Below are positions 46,963 to 56,770 of a stretch of DNA of 64,000 nucleotides, in pieces; position 1 is the first letter of the stretch, and each line of letters opens with the position of its first letter. A program made the translations under genes and the position numbers. The notes below the pieces were generated by a model, which did not search any database, had not been told where the DNA came from, and saw only the letters and a list, made by a program, of their open reading frames with translations. The DNA is from Acinetobacter suaedae (lineage in GTDB: Bacteria > Pseudomonadota > Gammaproteobacteria > Pseudomonadales > Moraxellaceae). The stretch is taken from contig NZ_CP043909.1 of assembly GCF_008630915.1 (NCBI RefSeq), forward strand, positions 1,426,001 through 1,490,000. The letters run 5' to 3'.

Positions 46963-49629
46963 TTAAGATGGATTACAAATTTGATTAGAAGCCTCATCCA
47001 ATGCTGCTTTTAATGTTTCAGCAAAAGTCTTTACTTCTTCATCGGTGAGCAATACACCATTTTTCTTGGTGACAAAGAAAATATCTTCTGCGCGCTCACC
47101 AAGCGTTGCAATTTTGGCCGAATGTATATCTAAGCCTTGCAACATGAATAAGCCACCAATACGAGCCAGTAAACCCGGTTGATCAAGTGTGGAAATTTCA
47201 ACCATATGCTGCTGTAAGGCTGGATTAAGTACAATATCAACCGTGTTTTGTATATCGAAATGACGTAAATGGCGCGGAATACGACGTTGCATGATGCCTG
47301 GATACTGATCTGGATGACTCAATGCTTCAACTAGGGCTGCCTTAACTTTGCATTCACGTTGGGGGTCTGTGAGTAATGTACCAAAACGATCGAGTACCAA
47401 GTAAGTATCCAAACTAAACGAGGTTGATGCAGTGATAATACGTGCATCTTGTACGTCTAGATTCATTCGGTCAAGTACAGCTACCGTTGTTGCAAATAAG
47501 TTCGGTTGATCGCGTGTATAAATAAAGATCTGAACCGCATCATCAGCAGCGTTACGGTGCGCACGGAGTAGAACCAAAGGTTCTGGATTATCACCATGTT
47601 GCAATATTGCTTGAGTGTGCCATGCGATTTCATTGGCAGACTCTTTCACAAAGTATTCGTCGCCAAGTTTTTGCCAAACTTTTTCAACTTCAGCGAGGGA
47701 GAAATCATTGACTAGTAATTCACTAGCAGCGAATTTAGTGTCTTCAATCAGCATTTGATAATCAACAGGGCGACCTAGACCAGAGCGAATTACATCGCGT
47801 GAATAAGTATAAAGTTGACGCATGAGCGAAGCACGCCAAGTATTCCAAAGTTTTGGATTAGTTGCATTGATATCTGCTACAGTTAGTGTATAGAGATAAT
47901 CAAGATGCTCCATATCACCGACTTTTTCAGCAAACTCTTTTACTTCATCAGGGTCGGAAATATCTTTTTTCTGTGCAGTAAGTGACATGAGTAGGTGGTT
48001 ATTGATCAACCATGCTACCAGTTTACACTCGCGTTCAGTAAAACCATGGGTGCGGCAAAATTCGATGGCATCGAGCGCACCGAGTTCACTATGATCACCA
48101 CCACGCCCTTTTGCAATATCATGGAAAATTGCAGCCAGATAAACGATATCATGGCGTGCAATTCGTTGGAAGACGGAGCTTACAACAGGGAATTCTTTAG
48201 CAAATTCAGGTTCTTTAAAGCGACTTAAATTACGAAGCAGCAATAAGGTGTGTGCATCAACCGTATAAATATGGAATAAATCGTATTGCATTAAGCCTGT
48301 GATTTGTCCAAAAGCTGGAATGTAATTACCCAATACACCATAACGTTTCATTGAAACCATTGTTTCATATAAACGATGAGGTGATCGAATAATAGACATG
48401 AATAGTGCTTGATGGGCAGGATTGTCACGGAAACGTTGATCAATACGTTTTGCCGCAAGTACTAATAAACGTAAGGTACGTGCACGTATACCGGTAATTT
48501 CAGGTCGATTTGCCAGTAAATAGAATAATTCTAAAATAGCACTCGGTTCTTCTGAAAACACTTTGTGATGTTGTACTGCTAATTTGCCATCTACGATTTT
48601 AAAACGTTCATTAATATCGATAATATGACGTTCATAGTCTGGTAGACGAGGGGTAATCACGGATTCATTGAAATACGCCAGTAGCATTTCATTCAGGGTT
48701 GAGACCTGTTGCGCTGTGCGATAATAACGCTTCATGAATTGTTCAACTGCAAAGTTTACAGGTTGACCTTCTTCTCGCACATAACCAAATTTTGCAGCAA
48801 TATCTCGCTGATATTCAAACAATAAACGGTTTTCATCACGTTTGGCGAGGCGATGTAAATGGGTGCGAATTTCCCACAAAAAGCTTTCCGCTTCTTCTAA
48901 TACAGCTAGTTCGAACTCAGTAATAAAACCAAGATGTACAAGATCATAAATACGGTTTACACGGAAATGACGTTTTGCAATCCAACCAATTTGATTAATA
49001 TCTCGAATACCACCGGGTGCATTTTTAATATCAGGTTCTAGATTACTTTCTGTATTGTTATGTTGAGCATAGCGTTTTGCTTGTTCTTGCATTTTTGCAT
49101 CATAGAACGTTTGATCCGTCCATGTTTGCGCAACAATTCGACGAGGCCATTTTGCAAGTTGTTCATTGCCGGTAATTAAACGAGCCTCAATCAATGTTGT
49201 TGCAACGGTTAAGTCATTACTCGCTTGTTCAACACAGTTTTGAATGGTGCGGACACTAATGCCCGGTTTGAAGTTGCCGACATCCCAAAGTGATGAAATA
49301 AATGTGGAAATAAGTTTCTCTTGATCTTCACTTATTTCATCTTCAGATAGAATCATGATATCCGTATCGGAATACGGAAGCATCTCATGGCGACCATAAC
49401 CACCAACAGCAAATAAACCCAATTCAGTTTGATCTAATCCAGCATGATTCCAAAGGAATATAAGTGCTTCATCGATAGAATTTGATCTTGCTTTGATGAC
49501 ATCACGAATCGACTGACCATTTTCATAGCTCTCTTGTAACTGCTTTTCTACATCTGTTCGCCATTGATTAATAGCTTGAATGTCATGATGACTGGTCACG
49601 TAGTTTAGCAATGGAGATGTATTGATCAT
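46963..49629 (-). CDS. glnD: Bifunctional uridylyltransferase/uridylyl-removing enzyme GlnD
   Basis: Senses glutamine and adds UMP to or removes it from PII proteins (GlnB/GlnK). The 888-residue cytosolic protein contains, in order, a nucleotidyltransferase domain with [19 protein letters not shown] (D-x-D pair), a helical region and an HD domain with [15 protein letters not shown] that removes UMP. Two C-terminal ACT domains follow (about 700-880, including [16 protein letters not shown]). All key motifs are intact. A short hairpin sits upstream and two hairpins downstream. Confidence 0.96.
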   Translation of the reverse strand: MINTSPLLNYVTSHHDIQAINQWRTDVEKQLQESYENGQSIRDVIKARSNSIDEALIFLWNHAGLDQTELGLFAVGGYGRHEMLPYSDTDIMILSEDEISEDQEKLISTFISSLWDVGNFKPGISVRTIQNCVEQASNDLTVATTLIEARLITGNEQLAKWPRRIVAQTWTDQTFYDAKMQEQAKRYAQHNNTESNLEPDIKNAPGGIRDINQIGWIAKRHFRVNRIYDLVHLGFITEFELAVLEEAESFLWEIRTHLHRLAKRDENRLLFEYQRDIAAKFGYVREEGQPVNFAVEQFMKRYYRTAQQVSTLNEMLLAYFNESVITPRLPDYERHIIDINERFKIVDGKLAVQHHKVFSEEPSAILELFYLLANRPEITGIRARTLRLLVLAAKRIDQRFRDNPAHQALFMSIIRSPHRLYETMVSMKRYGVLGNYIPAFGQITGLMQYDLFHIYTVDAHTLLLLRNLSRFKEPEFAKEFPVVSSVFQRIARHDIVYLAAIFHDIAKGRGGDHSELGALDAIEFCRTHGFTERECKLVAWLINNHLLMSLTAQKKDISDPDEVKEFAEKVGDMEHLDYLYTLTVADINATNPKLWNTWRASLMRQLYTYSRDVIRSGLGRPVDYQMLIEDTKFAASELLVNDFSLAEVEKVWQKLGDEYFVKESANEIAWHTQAILQHGDNPEPLVLLRAHRNAADDAVQIFIYTRDQPNLFATTVAVLDRMNLDVQDARIITASTSFSLDTYLVLDRFGTLLTDPQRECKVKAALVEALSHPDQYPGIMQRRIPRHLRHFDIQNTVDIVLNPALQQHMVEISTLDQPGLLARIGGLFMLQGLDIHSAKIATLGERAEDIFFVTKKNGVLLTDEEVKTFAETLKAALDEASNQICNPS

Positions 49630-49652
49630 GAAAATGGGTCTTCTATCAAAGT

Positions 49653-49672
49653 CCCTCTTGATTGCAAGAGGG
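49653..49672. repeat. Intergenic palindrome between glnD and purT
   Basis: Perfect arms CCCTCTTG and CAAGAGGG with loop ATTG, placed between the purT stop and the glnD start on the minus strand. Confidence 0.6.
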
Positions 49673-49683
49673 GTTAGGATTGT

Positions 49684-50892
49684 TTAAGCGTTTGTTTCTA
49701 CACTCACTTGGTCAGCTGCTTGTTGTGCTAACTCACGTGCCAAATCTGTGGTTTCAGCACGTGCAGTCGCCACGCCCATGCGACGACGTTTAAAGCCTTC
49801 TGGTTTACCAAATAGACGCAAGTCCGTGTTCGGGTTTGCTAAAGCAAGATTTACGCCAGAGAAGCTTAAGTTATTTGCATCGACACCCGCATAAATCACT
49901 GCGCTCGCTGCGGTACTATGACGTGCTGTATTCACAGGTAAACCTAAGATTGCACGCGCATGTAACTCAAATTCACTTTGAAATTGAGAAGCTAAAGTTA
50001 CAAGACCTGTATCATGTGGACGAGGAGATACCTCACTAAACCAGACTTGATCACCTTTGATGAATAGCTCTACACCAAAAATGCCACAGCCACCCAATGC
50101 TGTTGTGACTTTATTGGCAATACGTTTTGACTCTTGTAATGCAGTAGCTGTCATCGGTTGAGGTTGCCAACTTTCTACATAGTCACCAGCATCTTGACGG
50201 TGACCGATTGGATCACAGTAATGGGTCTCGATTTCACCTGTTTCAGGATTTTTAGCGCGTACGGTCAGTAAGGTAATCTCAAAATCGAAATCAATTTGCG
50301 ATTCAACAATAACTGTGCCTTGATTGACACGTCCACCTTGCATTGCATATTCCCATGCAGCATCAACTTCATTGAAGTTTTTAACGCGAGACTGACCTTT
50401 ACCAGATGAAGACATTACTGGTTTTACAAAGTTTGGATAGCCAATATCATCACAGGCAGCGCGGAAGCTTTCAAGGGTGTTGGCAAAACGATAAGCGGAA
50501 GTTGGTAAACCAAGTTCCTCTGCTGCTAAACGACGAATACCTTCTCGGTTCATGGTCAAATTAACGGCTTTTGCAGAAGGAATTACAGTTGCAGTTTGGC
50601 TTTGTTCAATCTCAACGAGCACTTCAGTTGCAATCGCTTCGATTTCAGGGACAATTAAATTAGGTTGAATTTTTTTGATGAGTTTTTTTAATTCAGCAGG
50701 ATCAGCCATATTGAGCGTATAAGCGTAATGCGCTACTTGCATTGCAGGTGCATGATCATAGCGATCGGCAGCATGGACTTCGACACCTAAGCGTTGTAGA
50801 GAAATAACAACTTCTTTACCTAGCTCTCCAGAACCTAACAGTAAAACCTTAAATGCAGAAGATTGAAGTGGAGTTCCTAGAGTGACGCTCAT
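49684..50892 (-). CDS. purT: Formate-dependent phosphoribosylglycinamide formyltransferase
   Basis: Folate-independent third step of purine synthesis: GAR + formate + ATP to FGAR. The 402-residue ATP-grasp protein opens [28 protein letters not shown]. It has the ATP-grasp core ([35 protein letters not shown]) and the metal-binding [21 protein letters not shown] at the conventional position. The upstream region holds a cluster of GACAAAAA half-sites. Confidence 0.96.
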   Translation of the reverse strand: MSVTLGTPLQSSAFKVLLLGSGELGKEVVISLQRLGVEVHAADRYDHAPAMQVAHYAYTLNMADPAELKKLIKKIQPNLIVPEIEAIATEVLVEIEQSQTATVIPSAKAVNLTMNREGIRRLAAEELGLPTSAYRFANTLESFRAACDDIGYPNFVKPVMSSSGKGQSRVKNFNEVDAAWEYAMQGGRVNQGTVIVESQIDFDFEITLLTVRAKNPETGEIETHYCDPIGHRQDAGDYVESWQPQPMTATALQESKRIANKVTTALGGCGIFGVELFIKGDQVWFSEVSPRPHDTGLVTLASQFQSEFELHARAILGLPVNTARHSTAASAVIYAGVDANNLSFSGVNLALANPNTDLRLFGKPEGFKRRRMGVATARAETTDLARELAQQAADQVSVETNA

Positions 50893-50963
50893 GCGAATAA
50901 TCCTATCCTGAGTAATTTGTGTTTAAGCATAGCAGAACTTTTTATGGAATTAAGCTTGTGTTA

Positions 50964-50994
50964 GACAAAAAACATGGTTTTTGTCAGACAAAAA
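50964..50994. promoter_or_regulatory. Cluster of three alternating GACAAAAA half-sites upstream of purT
   Basis: GACAAAAA at 50964-50971, TTTTTGTC at 50978-50985 and GACAAAAA at 50987-50994. The last two form a perfect palindrome with one central base, the first two a palindrome with six. It lies 72 bases upstream of the purT start and 27 bases from the end of the tautomerase-like gene; likely an operator or leader structure. Confidence 0.45.
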
Positions 50995-51021
50995 AGGATG
51001 ATCTAAATACCTAAGATCTGT

Positions 51022-51411
51022 TTAGACATTGACATGATAATTCAGTTCTAATTCATCAGCATTTTTTCCACGAATTCCCCAATGACTTTTCGGCGTTTCA
51101 AAAATAGTAATTTCAATGTCTTGTGCTGATATGCAACACAAGTTTTGGATATTTGAAAATATGGTTTGAATGAGCTTTTTCTTTGCCTCGATTGATCGAC
51201 CTTCAAACATAGAGATTTCAATAATGACATAATGATCACTACGATCCTTTGGATAAATAAAGTTTTCTGGTTCCATTGGAATAAAGCGCTGAAACTTCTT
51301 TTCAACCGGATAATGTAAGCTTGTTACTAATGCTTGATGAATCGCTTCAGACAATTTTATTCTAAATTGCGTAATTGTTTGATCGAGCGCATAAATTTTT
51401 ATTTGTGACAC
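51022..51411 (-). CDS. Tautomerase-family protein lacking the N-terminal proline
   Basis: A 129-residue protein of the long tautomerase type (Tautomerase_2-like). It matches the family in the central FQRFIPMEPENFIYP segment, the VIIEISMFEGRSIEAKKKLIQTIFSNI helix region and the CISAQDIEITIFETPKSHWGIRG C-terminal strand. Catalysis in this superfamily uses Pro1 exposed after Met removal, but this frame begins M-S-Q-I-K-I-Y. A GTG at 51411 with AGGGAG about ten bases upstream is the only start I can support. It may therefore be inactive as a tautomerase or use another mechanism. It lies alone between purT and a divergent lipoprotein gene. Confidence 0.75.
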   Translation of the reverse strand: MSQIKIYALDQTITQFRIKLSEAIHQALVTSLHYPVEKKFQRFIPMEPENFIYPKDRSDHYVIIEISMFEGRSIEAKKKLIQTIFSNIQNLCCISAQDIEITIFETPKSHWGIRGKNADELELNYHVNV

Positions 51412-51681
51412 AGTGGATTAACTCCCTAAATTATAAATATTATTTTAAGATTTTTCATGATGATTTCTCTACTTTTTGCGCTTCATCTATTGTGAATGAT
51501 AAAGGAATCATTGAATAAAGAAGAGGATTGAACGGATAAAATTATAGAGAATAAGCGTGTACACGACAAACTTAGTTTGATAATTCATATGTTTGTCAGT
51601 TTGATAAATGAGTAACAAGGATTGAGAATTATTTCTAAATTGACTAGCATAAGTCACAAAAGTTTCAATGATTATTTTCAG

Positions 51682-52146
51682 ATGTTAAAGACAAAAACCT
51701 GTCTCAGAGCAATGGTGTTATGTGCACCTTTATTACTTATCGCATGTGGTAATGGGAGTAATGAACCTGAAAAAAAGGTTGAGATCAAACCTGCGCCGAA
51801 ACTGACAAATGATGCAACTGCATACGCAAATGCGGCTTGGCAATTAATCAATGAGATTGATCCACTTGTTTATGACAAGAAAATCGATGAAATAGAAGAA
51901 AAAGTAAGAAAGCCGCTGCGCCAATTGAGTACTGATTGGCGAATCAATGTCAAGATGACCGATTCGGTTACTGAAGGAAAATATGCATTGTGTCGTAAAG
52001 CCCTTACTAGTTTAGATAGCTGGGCTAGAGATGTAATCGCTAATGCTAACAGTGTGACTCAAAAGCAAGCTGACTATGAGCGAGATAAGGCTCAGTGTAA
52101 GGGAGCAATTGATAATCCAGCATTAGGGAATACTTCGCCTAAATAA
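51682..52146 (+). CDS. Lipoprotein of unknown function
   Basis: About 154 residues from ATG 51682, with a lipoprotein signal (LKTKTCLRAMVLCAPLLLIAC, lipobox LIAC). The mature chain begins with a Lys/Glu/Pro linker, followed by a helical charged domain with two Cys residues (LCRK and AQCKG) that could pair. No family recognised. A TTG at 51622 would extend it, but AAGG lies only two bases away and the extra residues do not resemble a signal peptide. The next gene encodes a CNNM-type membrane protein with its own leader. Confidence 0.65.
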   Translation: MLKTKTCLRAMVLCAPLLLIACGNGSNEPEKKVEIKPAPKLTNDATAYANAAWQLINEIDPLVYDKKIDEIEEKVRKPLRQLSTDWRINVKMTDSVTEGKYALCRKALTSLDSWARDVIANANSVTQKQADYERDKAQCKGAIDNPALGNTSPK

Positions 52147-52285
52147 ACTGCGATAGCTTAAGGTCATAAGTTGTAAAGAAATAGTCTTGATACATTGCTG
52201 AAAAGATTGACTCAAAGCGAGGGAGAACGTAGGATAAATTTCCTCAATTGTATAAGGAACCTGTGGTTAAAAGCCAAGTTCTCAT

Positions 52286-53416
52286 ATGGATACTCCCAGT
52301 TTAATTTCAGAATTTTTTGGACAAATTTCTTTTACTTCTGCCCTCAGTGGTGATGCGTTACTTTTATTATTATATGTTGTTTTAGCATTATTTTTTTCGT
52401 TTCTATGCTCGATTGCTGAAGCAACTTTACTTAGTATTACACCAAGTTATATCGCTGGTTTAAAGGATACAAGTCCTAAAAAAGCTGAACAGCTAAGAAG
52501 ATTAAAAGAAGATAATATAGATCAATCTCTAGCTGCGATTCTAACCGTAAATACGATAGCACATACCGTTGGTGCGATTGGTGCTGGTGCAAAGGCGATT
52601 TCGGTATTTGGCCAAGTCTGGTTTGGCGTTTTCTCCGCAGTCATGACTTTACTGATCCTTTTCCTTTCAGAAATTATTCCTAAAACACTCGGTGCTGTAT
52701 ATTGGCGCCAATTGGCTTCTTTTACAGGAGTTTATGTCAATTTCCTCATCAAAATTATGTATCCATTAATTGTTGTCTCAGAAAAGTTAACTAAACTGAT
52801 TTCTGGTGATAAAAAAGCGCAACAATTCAGTCGTGATGAGTTTGTCGCGATGGCTGGTATCGGTAAGGAAGAAGGAATGTTGAATGATCGAGAGTCTAAA
52901 ATTATTAGAAATCTCTTTTTATTCAAGTCTTTTGATGCAAGTACAGTGATGACACCAAGAATTGTTGTTTCGGCTCTACAAAAAGATTTAACAGTTGATG
53001 AAGCGCTTGCGATACCAACGATTTCTAATTTTTCTCGCTTACCGATTTATGAAAATGATCTGGATAGCGTAGTCGGTTTTGTTTTACGCGAAGATTTGTT
53101 AGTTGCAAAAAATAAAGGGGAAGAGGGGCGTTCAATTTCTGATTTTCGCCGAGAGTTGATTACGGTTATGGCAAAGACTCCTTTATCTAGGTTAATGGAA
53201 ATCTTATTGGAAAAGCGGCAGCATATTGCATTGGTCGTTGGAGAATATGGGGATACCAAAGGAGTAGTGACCTTAGAAGATGTTGTTGAGACGCTCTTAG
53301 GAATTGAAATCCTTGATGAAGGTGACAAAGTTGAGGATATGCAGAAATTGGCACGACAACTTTGGGAAAAGCGTGTCGGGAAAATGGGTATTCATCTTGA
53401 GCCGCCATTTAAATAA
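52286..53416 (+). CDS. CNNM/DUF21-CBS domain membrane protein (hemolysin family)
   Basis: A 376-residue inner-membrane protein: DUF21/CNNM domain with three to four helices (about 20-165, including FFSFLCSIAEATLLSITPSYI, the SAxEAA-like family signature) followed by a CBS pair (about 200-330: VMTPRIVVSALQKDLTVDEAL and GVVTLEDVVETLLGIEILDE). Members act in divalent cation (Mg2+/Co2+) homeostasis. The C-terminal CorC/HlyC-type transporter-associated domain is absent, making it shorter than many relatives. The start at 52286 follows a weak ribosome binding site. Confidence 0.87.
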   Translation: MDTPSLISEFFGQISFTSALSGDALLLLLYVVLALFFSFLCSIAEATLLSITPSYIAGLKDTSPKKAEQLRRLKEDNIDQSLAAILTVNTIAHTVGAIGAGAKAISVFGQVWFGVFSAVMTLLILFLSEIIPKTLGAVYWRQLASFTGVYVNFLIKIMYPLIVVSEKLTKLISGDKKAQQFSRDEFVAMAGIGKEEGMLNDRESKIIRNLFLFKSFDASTVMTPRIVVSALQKDLTVDEALAIPTISNFSRLPIYENDLDSVVGFVLREDLLVAKNKGEEGRSISDFRRELITVMAKTPLSRLMEILLEKRQHIALVVGEYGDTKGVVTLEDVVETLLGIEILDEGDKVEDMQKLARQLWEKRVGKMGIHLEPPFK

Positions 53417-53464
53417 ATTTTAAATTAATGCCAATGTACTGATGACATTGGATGATATGTTTTT

Positions 53465-53508
53465 AGCCTGTGTAATCATCTTGTTTTAACCCGATGATCA
53501 CACAGGCT
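53465..53508. terminator. Hairpin between the CNNM and Crp-like genes
   Basis: AGCCTGTG/CACAGGCT outer arms with an extended inner pairing ATCATC/GATGAT and an AT-rich loop, abutting the 3' ends of two convergent genes. Confidence 0.7.
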
Positions 53509-54213
53509 TTAATTATTCAACCTACCTATTTTGGATAAAATTTTTAATTTATTTAAATCAATCACCTGTATTTTTTTGAAGCCCAATTGAATCACGCCTT
53601 GTTTTTCGAAGTGGTTAAGTTCTTGATTTACCGTTTGTCTTGAAACTGTTAACATATTTGCAAGTTGATCCTGAGATACTTGAATATTCAGATCTTGGAT
53701 AGATGAGCGATTGCCATAACCCTCTAGTATAAATAATAAGCGTTGAGCGAGCCGTTGGCTGATACTTTGGGTTTGGATGGCAATCTGCTCTAGAAACACA
53801 TAGCGTAGTTTTTGGCTGGTAAGCAAGGCAAAGTAATACCAATAATAAGGATTTTGCAATAAAAACTCGTTAAGCGGTTGCGCAGGAATTTGAAGAACAA
53901 CACTTTTTTTCAGTGCAATTGCATCATGCGATCGTGGTTGGTTATCGATTAAAGAGATTTCACCAAACCACATAATAGGCTCTGCAATTGCAGCGATTGC
54001 CTCATTGCCGTTGACATCGATGTACCCCAAGCTAATTGAACCTTCAAGCACACCGTAAACGCCATCAAATATATCTTTAGCATTAAACACTGCGGCATTT
54101 TTCTCTATGGTAAGTCTTTTACCATGTGCAAGAATAAAGTGCTGAAATGGCTCAGCTAAGTTTTGATACCAAGAGTTTTGCAGCAAATGATGAATGTAAA
54201 TTGGGTCTAACAC
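53509..54213 (-). CDS. Crp/Fnr-family transcriptional regulator
   Basis: A 234-residue regulator with an N-terminal cyclic-nucleotide-type beta-roll (about 20-125) and a winged helix at about 165-220 (VSQDQLANMLTVSRQTVNQELN then HFEKQGVI). The cAMP phosphate-binding Arg-Ser-Glu pattern is poorly kept, so it may not bind cAMP. There are no Cys residues for an FNR iron-sulfur cluster. It is divergent from the Mpo1-like gene with a TTGTCA-N6-TGACAA palindrome in between, making that gene its likely target. Confidence 0.9.
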   Translation of the reverse strand: MLDPIYIHHLLQNSWYQNLAEPFQHFILAHGKRLTIEKNAAVFNAKDIFDGVYGVLEGSISLGYIDVNGNEAIAAIAEPIMWFGEISLIDNQPRSHDAIALKKSVVLQIPAQPLNEFLLQNPYYWYYFALLTSQKLRYVFLEQIAIQTQSISQRLAQRLLFILEGYGNRSSIQDLNIQVSQDQLANMLTVSRQTVNQELNHFEKQGVIQLGFKKIQVIDLNKLKILSKIGRLNN

Positions 54214-54244
54214 GGCGATTCCTTTCTCGAAAATCTAGATCCAT

Positions 54245-54262
54245 TTGTCAGCTATTTGACAA
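54245..54262. promoter_or_regulatory. Crp-like operator between the regulator and the Mpo1-like gene
   Basis: Perfect palindrome TTGTCA-GCTATT-TGACAA, the 6-6-6 spacing of CRP/FNR-type sites but with its own half-site. TTGACA (54256-54261) inside it can serve as a -35 box with TATAGA at 54281-54286 (19-base spacer), so a bound protein would compete with RNA polymerase at the Mpo1-like promoter. Confidence 0.65.
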
Positions 54263-54321
54263 CTTGGTTTTTTGATTTCTTATAGATTAATAACATATAG
54301 AAATAATATGAGGAATGCGAA

Positions 54322-54855
54322 ATGACAAATTTGGAGCGTCAACTTAGCCAATATGCGGCTTATCATCTAGATCGTAGTAATATTGTGACTCATTTTGTAG
54401 GTATTCCACTGATTGTTTTTTCAATCTTATGTTTGACTGCACGAGCAAGTCTGGACATCTCTGGTTTTTCAATTACTTTAGCGATGCTGTTGATTGGATT
54501 AAGCAGCATTTACTATATTACATTAGATAAGTTGTTTGGTGTTCTGATGCTGATTTTATTCATAGTGGCATATCCACTAGCTGTAAAAATAGCTTCATTG
54601 CCGATGTGGACTTGGTTAGGTGCAAGTGCTGGTATTTTTGTTGTGGGTTGGGTATTTCAATTCGTTGGACATTATTTTGAGAAGAAAAAACCTGCGTTTG
54701 TTGATGATCTGATTGGTTTAGCAATTGGACCATTATTTGTGTTGGCAGAGTTTGTTTTTTTACTCGGATTCCGTAAGTCCTTGCATGAGCGCATTTTAAA
54801 AGAGGCAAAAATGAAACGTGCAGCAATGGATATGAAAACAAGAACTGTTTTTTAA
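54322..54855 (+). CDS. Mpo1/DUF962-family membrane protein (2-hydroxy fatty acid dioxygenase-like)
   Basis: A 177-residue membrane protein with four to five helices, homologous to yeast Mpo1 (YGL010w), an iron-dependent dioxygenase that shortens 2-hydroxy fatty acids. The conserved histidines of the family are present: H15 and H24 in YAAYHLDRSNIVTHFVGIP and H117 in FVGHYFEKKKPAFVDD. A 2-hydroxy fatty acid substrate would be sensible in Acinetobacter, whose lipid A carries 2-hydroxylaurate. It is divergent from a Crp-family gene, probably its regulator. Confidence 0.87.
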   Translation: MTNLERQLSQYAAYHLDRSNIVTHFVGIPLIVFSILCLTARASLDISGFSITLAMLLIGLSSIYYITLDKLFGVLMLILFIVAYPLAVKIASLPMWTWLGASAGIFVVGWVFQFVGHYFEKKKPAFVDDLIGLAIGPLFVLAEFVFLLGFRKSLHERILKEAKMKRAAMDMKTRTVF

Positions 54856-54871
54856 CAATTGTAGTGAAAAA

Positions 54872-54904
54872 TAAAAAAACCGCCAATAATTCAAATTGGC
54901 GGTT
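54872..54904 (-). terminator. Terminator of ychF
   Basis: AACCGCCAAT and ATTGGCGGTT arms with a seven-base loop and a minus-strand T-run, 21 bases beyond the ychF stop; it also lies just after the convergent Mpo1-like gene. Confidence 0.85.
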
Positions 54905-54924
54905 TGGAGAAAATTAATTAGAAA

Positions 54925-56016
54925 TTATACATTAAAGCGGAAGTGTAAAACGTCACCATCTTGAACAACATAGGTTTTACCTTCTAAACGCCACTTACCT
55001 GCTTCTTTCGCGCCGTTTTCACCATTGTATTGGATGAAGTCATCGTAAGAAATACATTCAGCACGAATAAAGCCTTTTTCGAAGTCAGTGTGAATCACAC
55101 CAGCTGCTTGAGGTGCAGTTGCACCAACTTTAACTGTCCAAGCACGAACTTCTTGTACGCCCGCAGTGAAGTAAGTCTGCAAGCCAAGCAAACTATAACC
55201 CGCACGAATTACGACGTTTAAACCTGGTTCTTCCATACCCATCGCTTCTAAGAATTCAGCACGGTCTTCATCTTCAAGTAAAGAAATTTCAGCTTCGATT
55301 TGGTTGCAAAGCGGTACAACAATTGCATTTTCTTCAGCAGCAAGTTTTTTTACTGCGTCAAGGTGTGGGTTGTTCTCAAAACCATCTTCTGCAACGTTGG
55401 CAATATACATAGTTGGTTTAAGTGTCATTAAGCCAAAACCACGGATGGCTTTACGTTCGTCATCAGAAAGATCAGCAGCACGTGCTGGTTTACCTTCATC
55501 AAGTAAAGGTTGAATTTTCTCTAAAGCAGCTTTGGTTGCGATAGCTTCTTTATCGCCACCTTTTGCTGCTTTGGTTAAGCGTAATAATGCTTTTGCGACA
55601 GTATCAAGGTCAGCAAGTGCAAGTTCAGTATTGATGGTTGCGATGTCGTCTAATGGATCAATTTTACCATTCACATGAATCACGTTTTCATCTTCGAAAC
55701 AACGAACAACGTGTGCAATTGCATCTGTTTCACGGATATTGGCAAGGAATTGGTTACCCAAACCTTCACCTTTAGATGCACCAGCAACTAAACCTGCGAT
55801 ATCAACAAACTCCATAGTTGTTGGAAGAACACGTTGAGGCTTTACAATTGCTGTAAGTTTGTCTAATCGTGGATCTGGAACAGGAACAATCCCTGTATTA
55901 GGTTCAATGGTACAGAACGGAAAGTTTTCAGCAGCAATTGCTGCCTTTGTTAATGCATTAAATAATGTAGATTTACCTACGTTTGGTAGACCAACAATAC
56001 CGCAATTAAAACCCAT
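54925..56016 (-). CDS. ychF: Redox-regulated ATPase YchF (OLA1-type)
   Basis: Obg-family P-loop ATPase that binds ribosomes and dampens the oxidative stress response. The 363-residue length equals E. coli YchF, and the start [19 protein letters not shown] fits it. The G1 loop GLPNVGKS, the switch/[11 protein letters not shown]3 and an altered G4 (preferring ATP) are visible, followed by a coiled coil (about 130-200) and the C-terminal TGS domain ([16 protein letters not shown]). The longer frame adds four residues only. Monocistronic with a terminator. Confidence 0.95.
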   Translation of the reverse strand: MGFNCGIVGLPNVGKSTLFNALTKAAIAAENFPFCTIEPNTGIVPVPDPRLDKLTAIVKPQRVLPTTMEFVDIAGLVAGASKGEGLGNQFLANIRETDAIAHVVRCFEDENVIHVNGKIDPLDDIATINTELALADLDTVAKALLRLTKAAKGGDKEAIATKAALEKIQPLLDEGKPARAADLSDDERKAIRGFGLMTLKPTMYIANVAEDGFENNPHLDAVKKLAAEENAIVVPLCNQIEAEISLLEDEDRAEFLEAMGMEEPGLNVVIRAGYSLLGLQTYFTAGVQEVRAWTVKVGATAPQAAGVIHTDFEKGFIRAECISYDDFIQYNGENGAKEAGKWRLEGKTYVVQDGDVLHFRFNV

Positions 56017-56110
56017 GAAACCACTCACAAATGTGTTATATAAAAATTGCTGCTGATTTTACATGAAAGCCATGACAAAGTCATGGCTAGAGTGGATGAT
56101 CTGTTTTGGC

Positions 56111-56770
56111 TTAAACTTTGCGCTTATCCAGCTGTTTGGCAATATGATCACCTGTAGTTTGTACCAACATGACCAAAACAATCAGCACTAAAATCACAGC
56201 AAGCATCACTTGCATATCAAAACGCTGGTAGCCATAACGATAGGCAATATCGCCTAGACCGCCTGCACCTATTGCACCGGCAATCGCAGAAGAGCTGATC
56301 ATGGTGACAATAGTCACGGTAAAACCTGCAACAATTCCCGGCAAAGCTTCAGGAAGTAATACATGCCAAAGAATCTGCTTGCGATTACAGCCCATCGCCT
56401 GTGCTGCTTCAATCAGTCCTTGATCGACTTCACGTAAACTGACTTCTGCAATACGGGCAAAGAAGGGAATTGCAGCGATGGTCAAAGGCACAATTGCTGC
56501 TAAGACCCCATAACTGGTCCCGACAATCCAGCGTGTAAATGGGATTAAAGCCACCATTAAAATCAGGAAGGGCACAGAGCGGGTAATATTAATCACCCAG
56601 CCTAAGGACTGATTGATTTTCTTGGATGGATAAATGCCAAAATCGGCGGTGCTGACCAAAATCAAGGCAATCGGCAAACCAATCAAAAAGGAGAGAATCG
56701 CAGAAACGCCGACCATAATTAAGGTATCGGTAGTACCTGTCAGTAACAGATCAATGAGTTGATTGTACAT
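56111..56770 (-). CDS. metI: MetI-type ABC transporter permease
   Basis: A 219-residue inner-membrane permease with five helices, the smallest ABC permease class. The family loop EAAQAMGCNRKQILWHVLLPEALPGI (ATPase-contacting EAA motif) is present. It overlaps the 3' end of the ATPase gene by 20 bases and is the last gene of the six-gene sulfur operon. In classic cases the transporter carries methionine; here the linkage to organosulfur monooxygenase genes suggests an organosulfur substrate. Confidence 0.92.
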   Translation of the reverse strand: MYNQLIDLLLTGTTDTLIMVGVSAILSFLIGLPIALILVSTADFGIYPSKKINQSLGWVINITRSVPFLILMVALIPFTRWIVGTSYGVLAAIVPLTIAAIPFFARIAEVSLREVDQGLIEAAQAMGCNRKQILWHVLLPEALPGIVAGFTVTIVTMISSSAIAGAIGAGGLGDIAYRYGYQRFDMQVMLAVILVLIVLVMLVQTTGDHIAKQLDKRKV

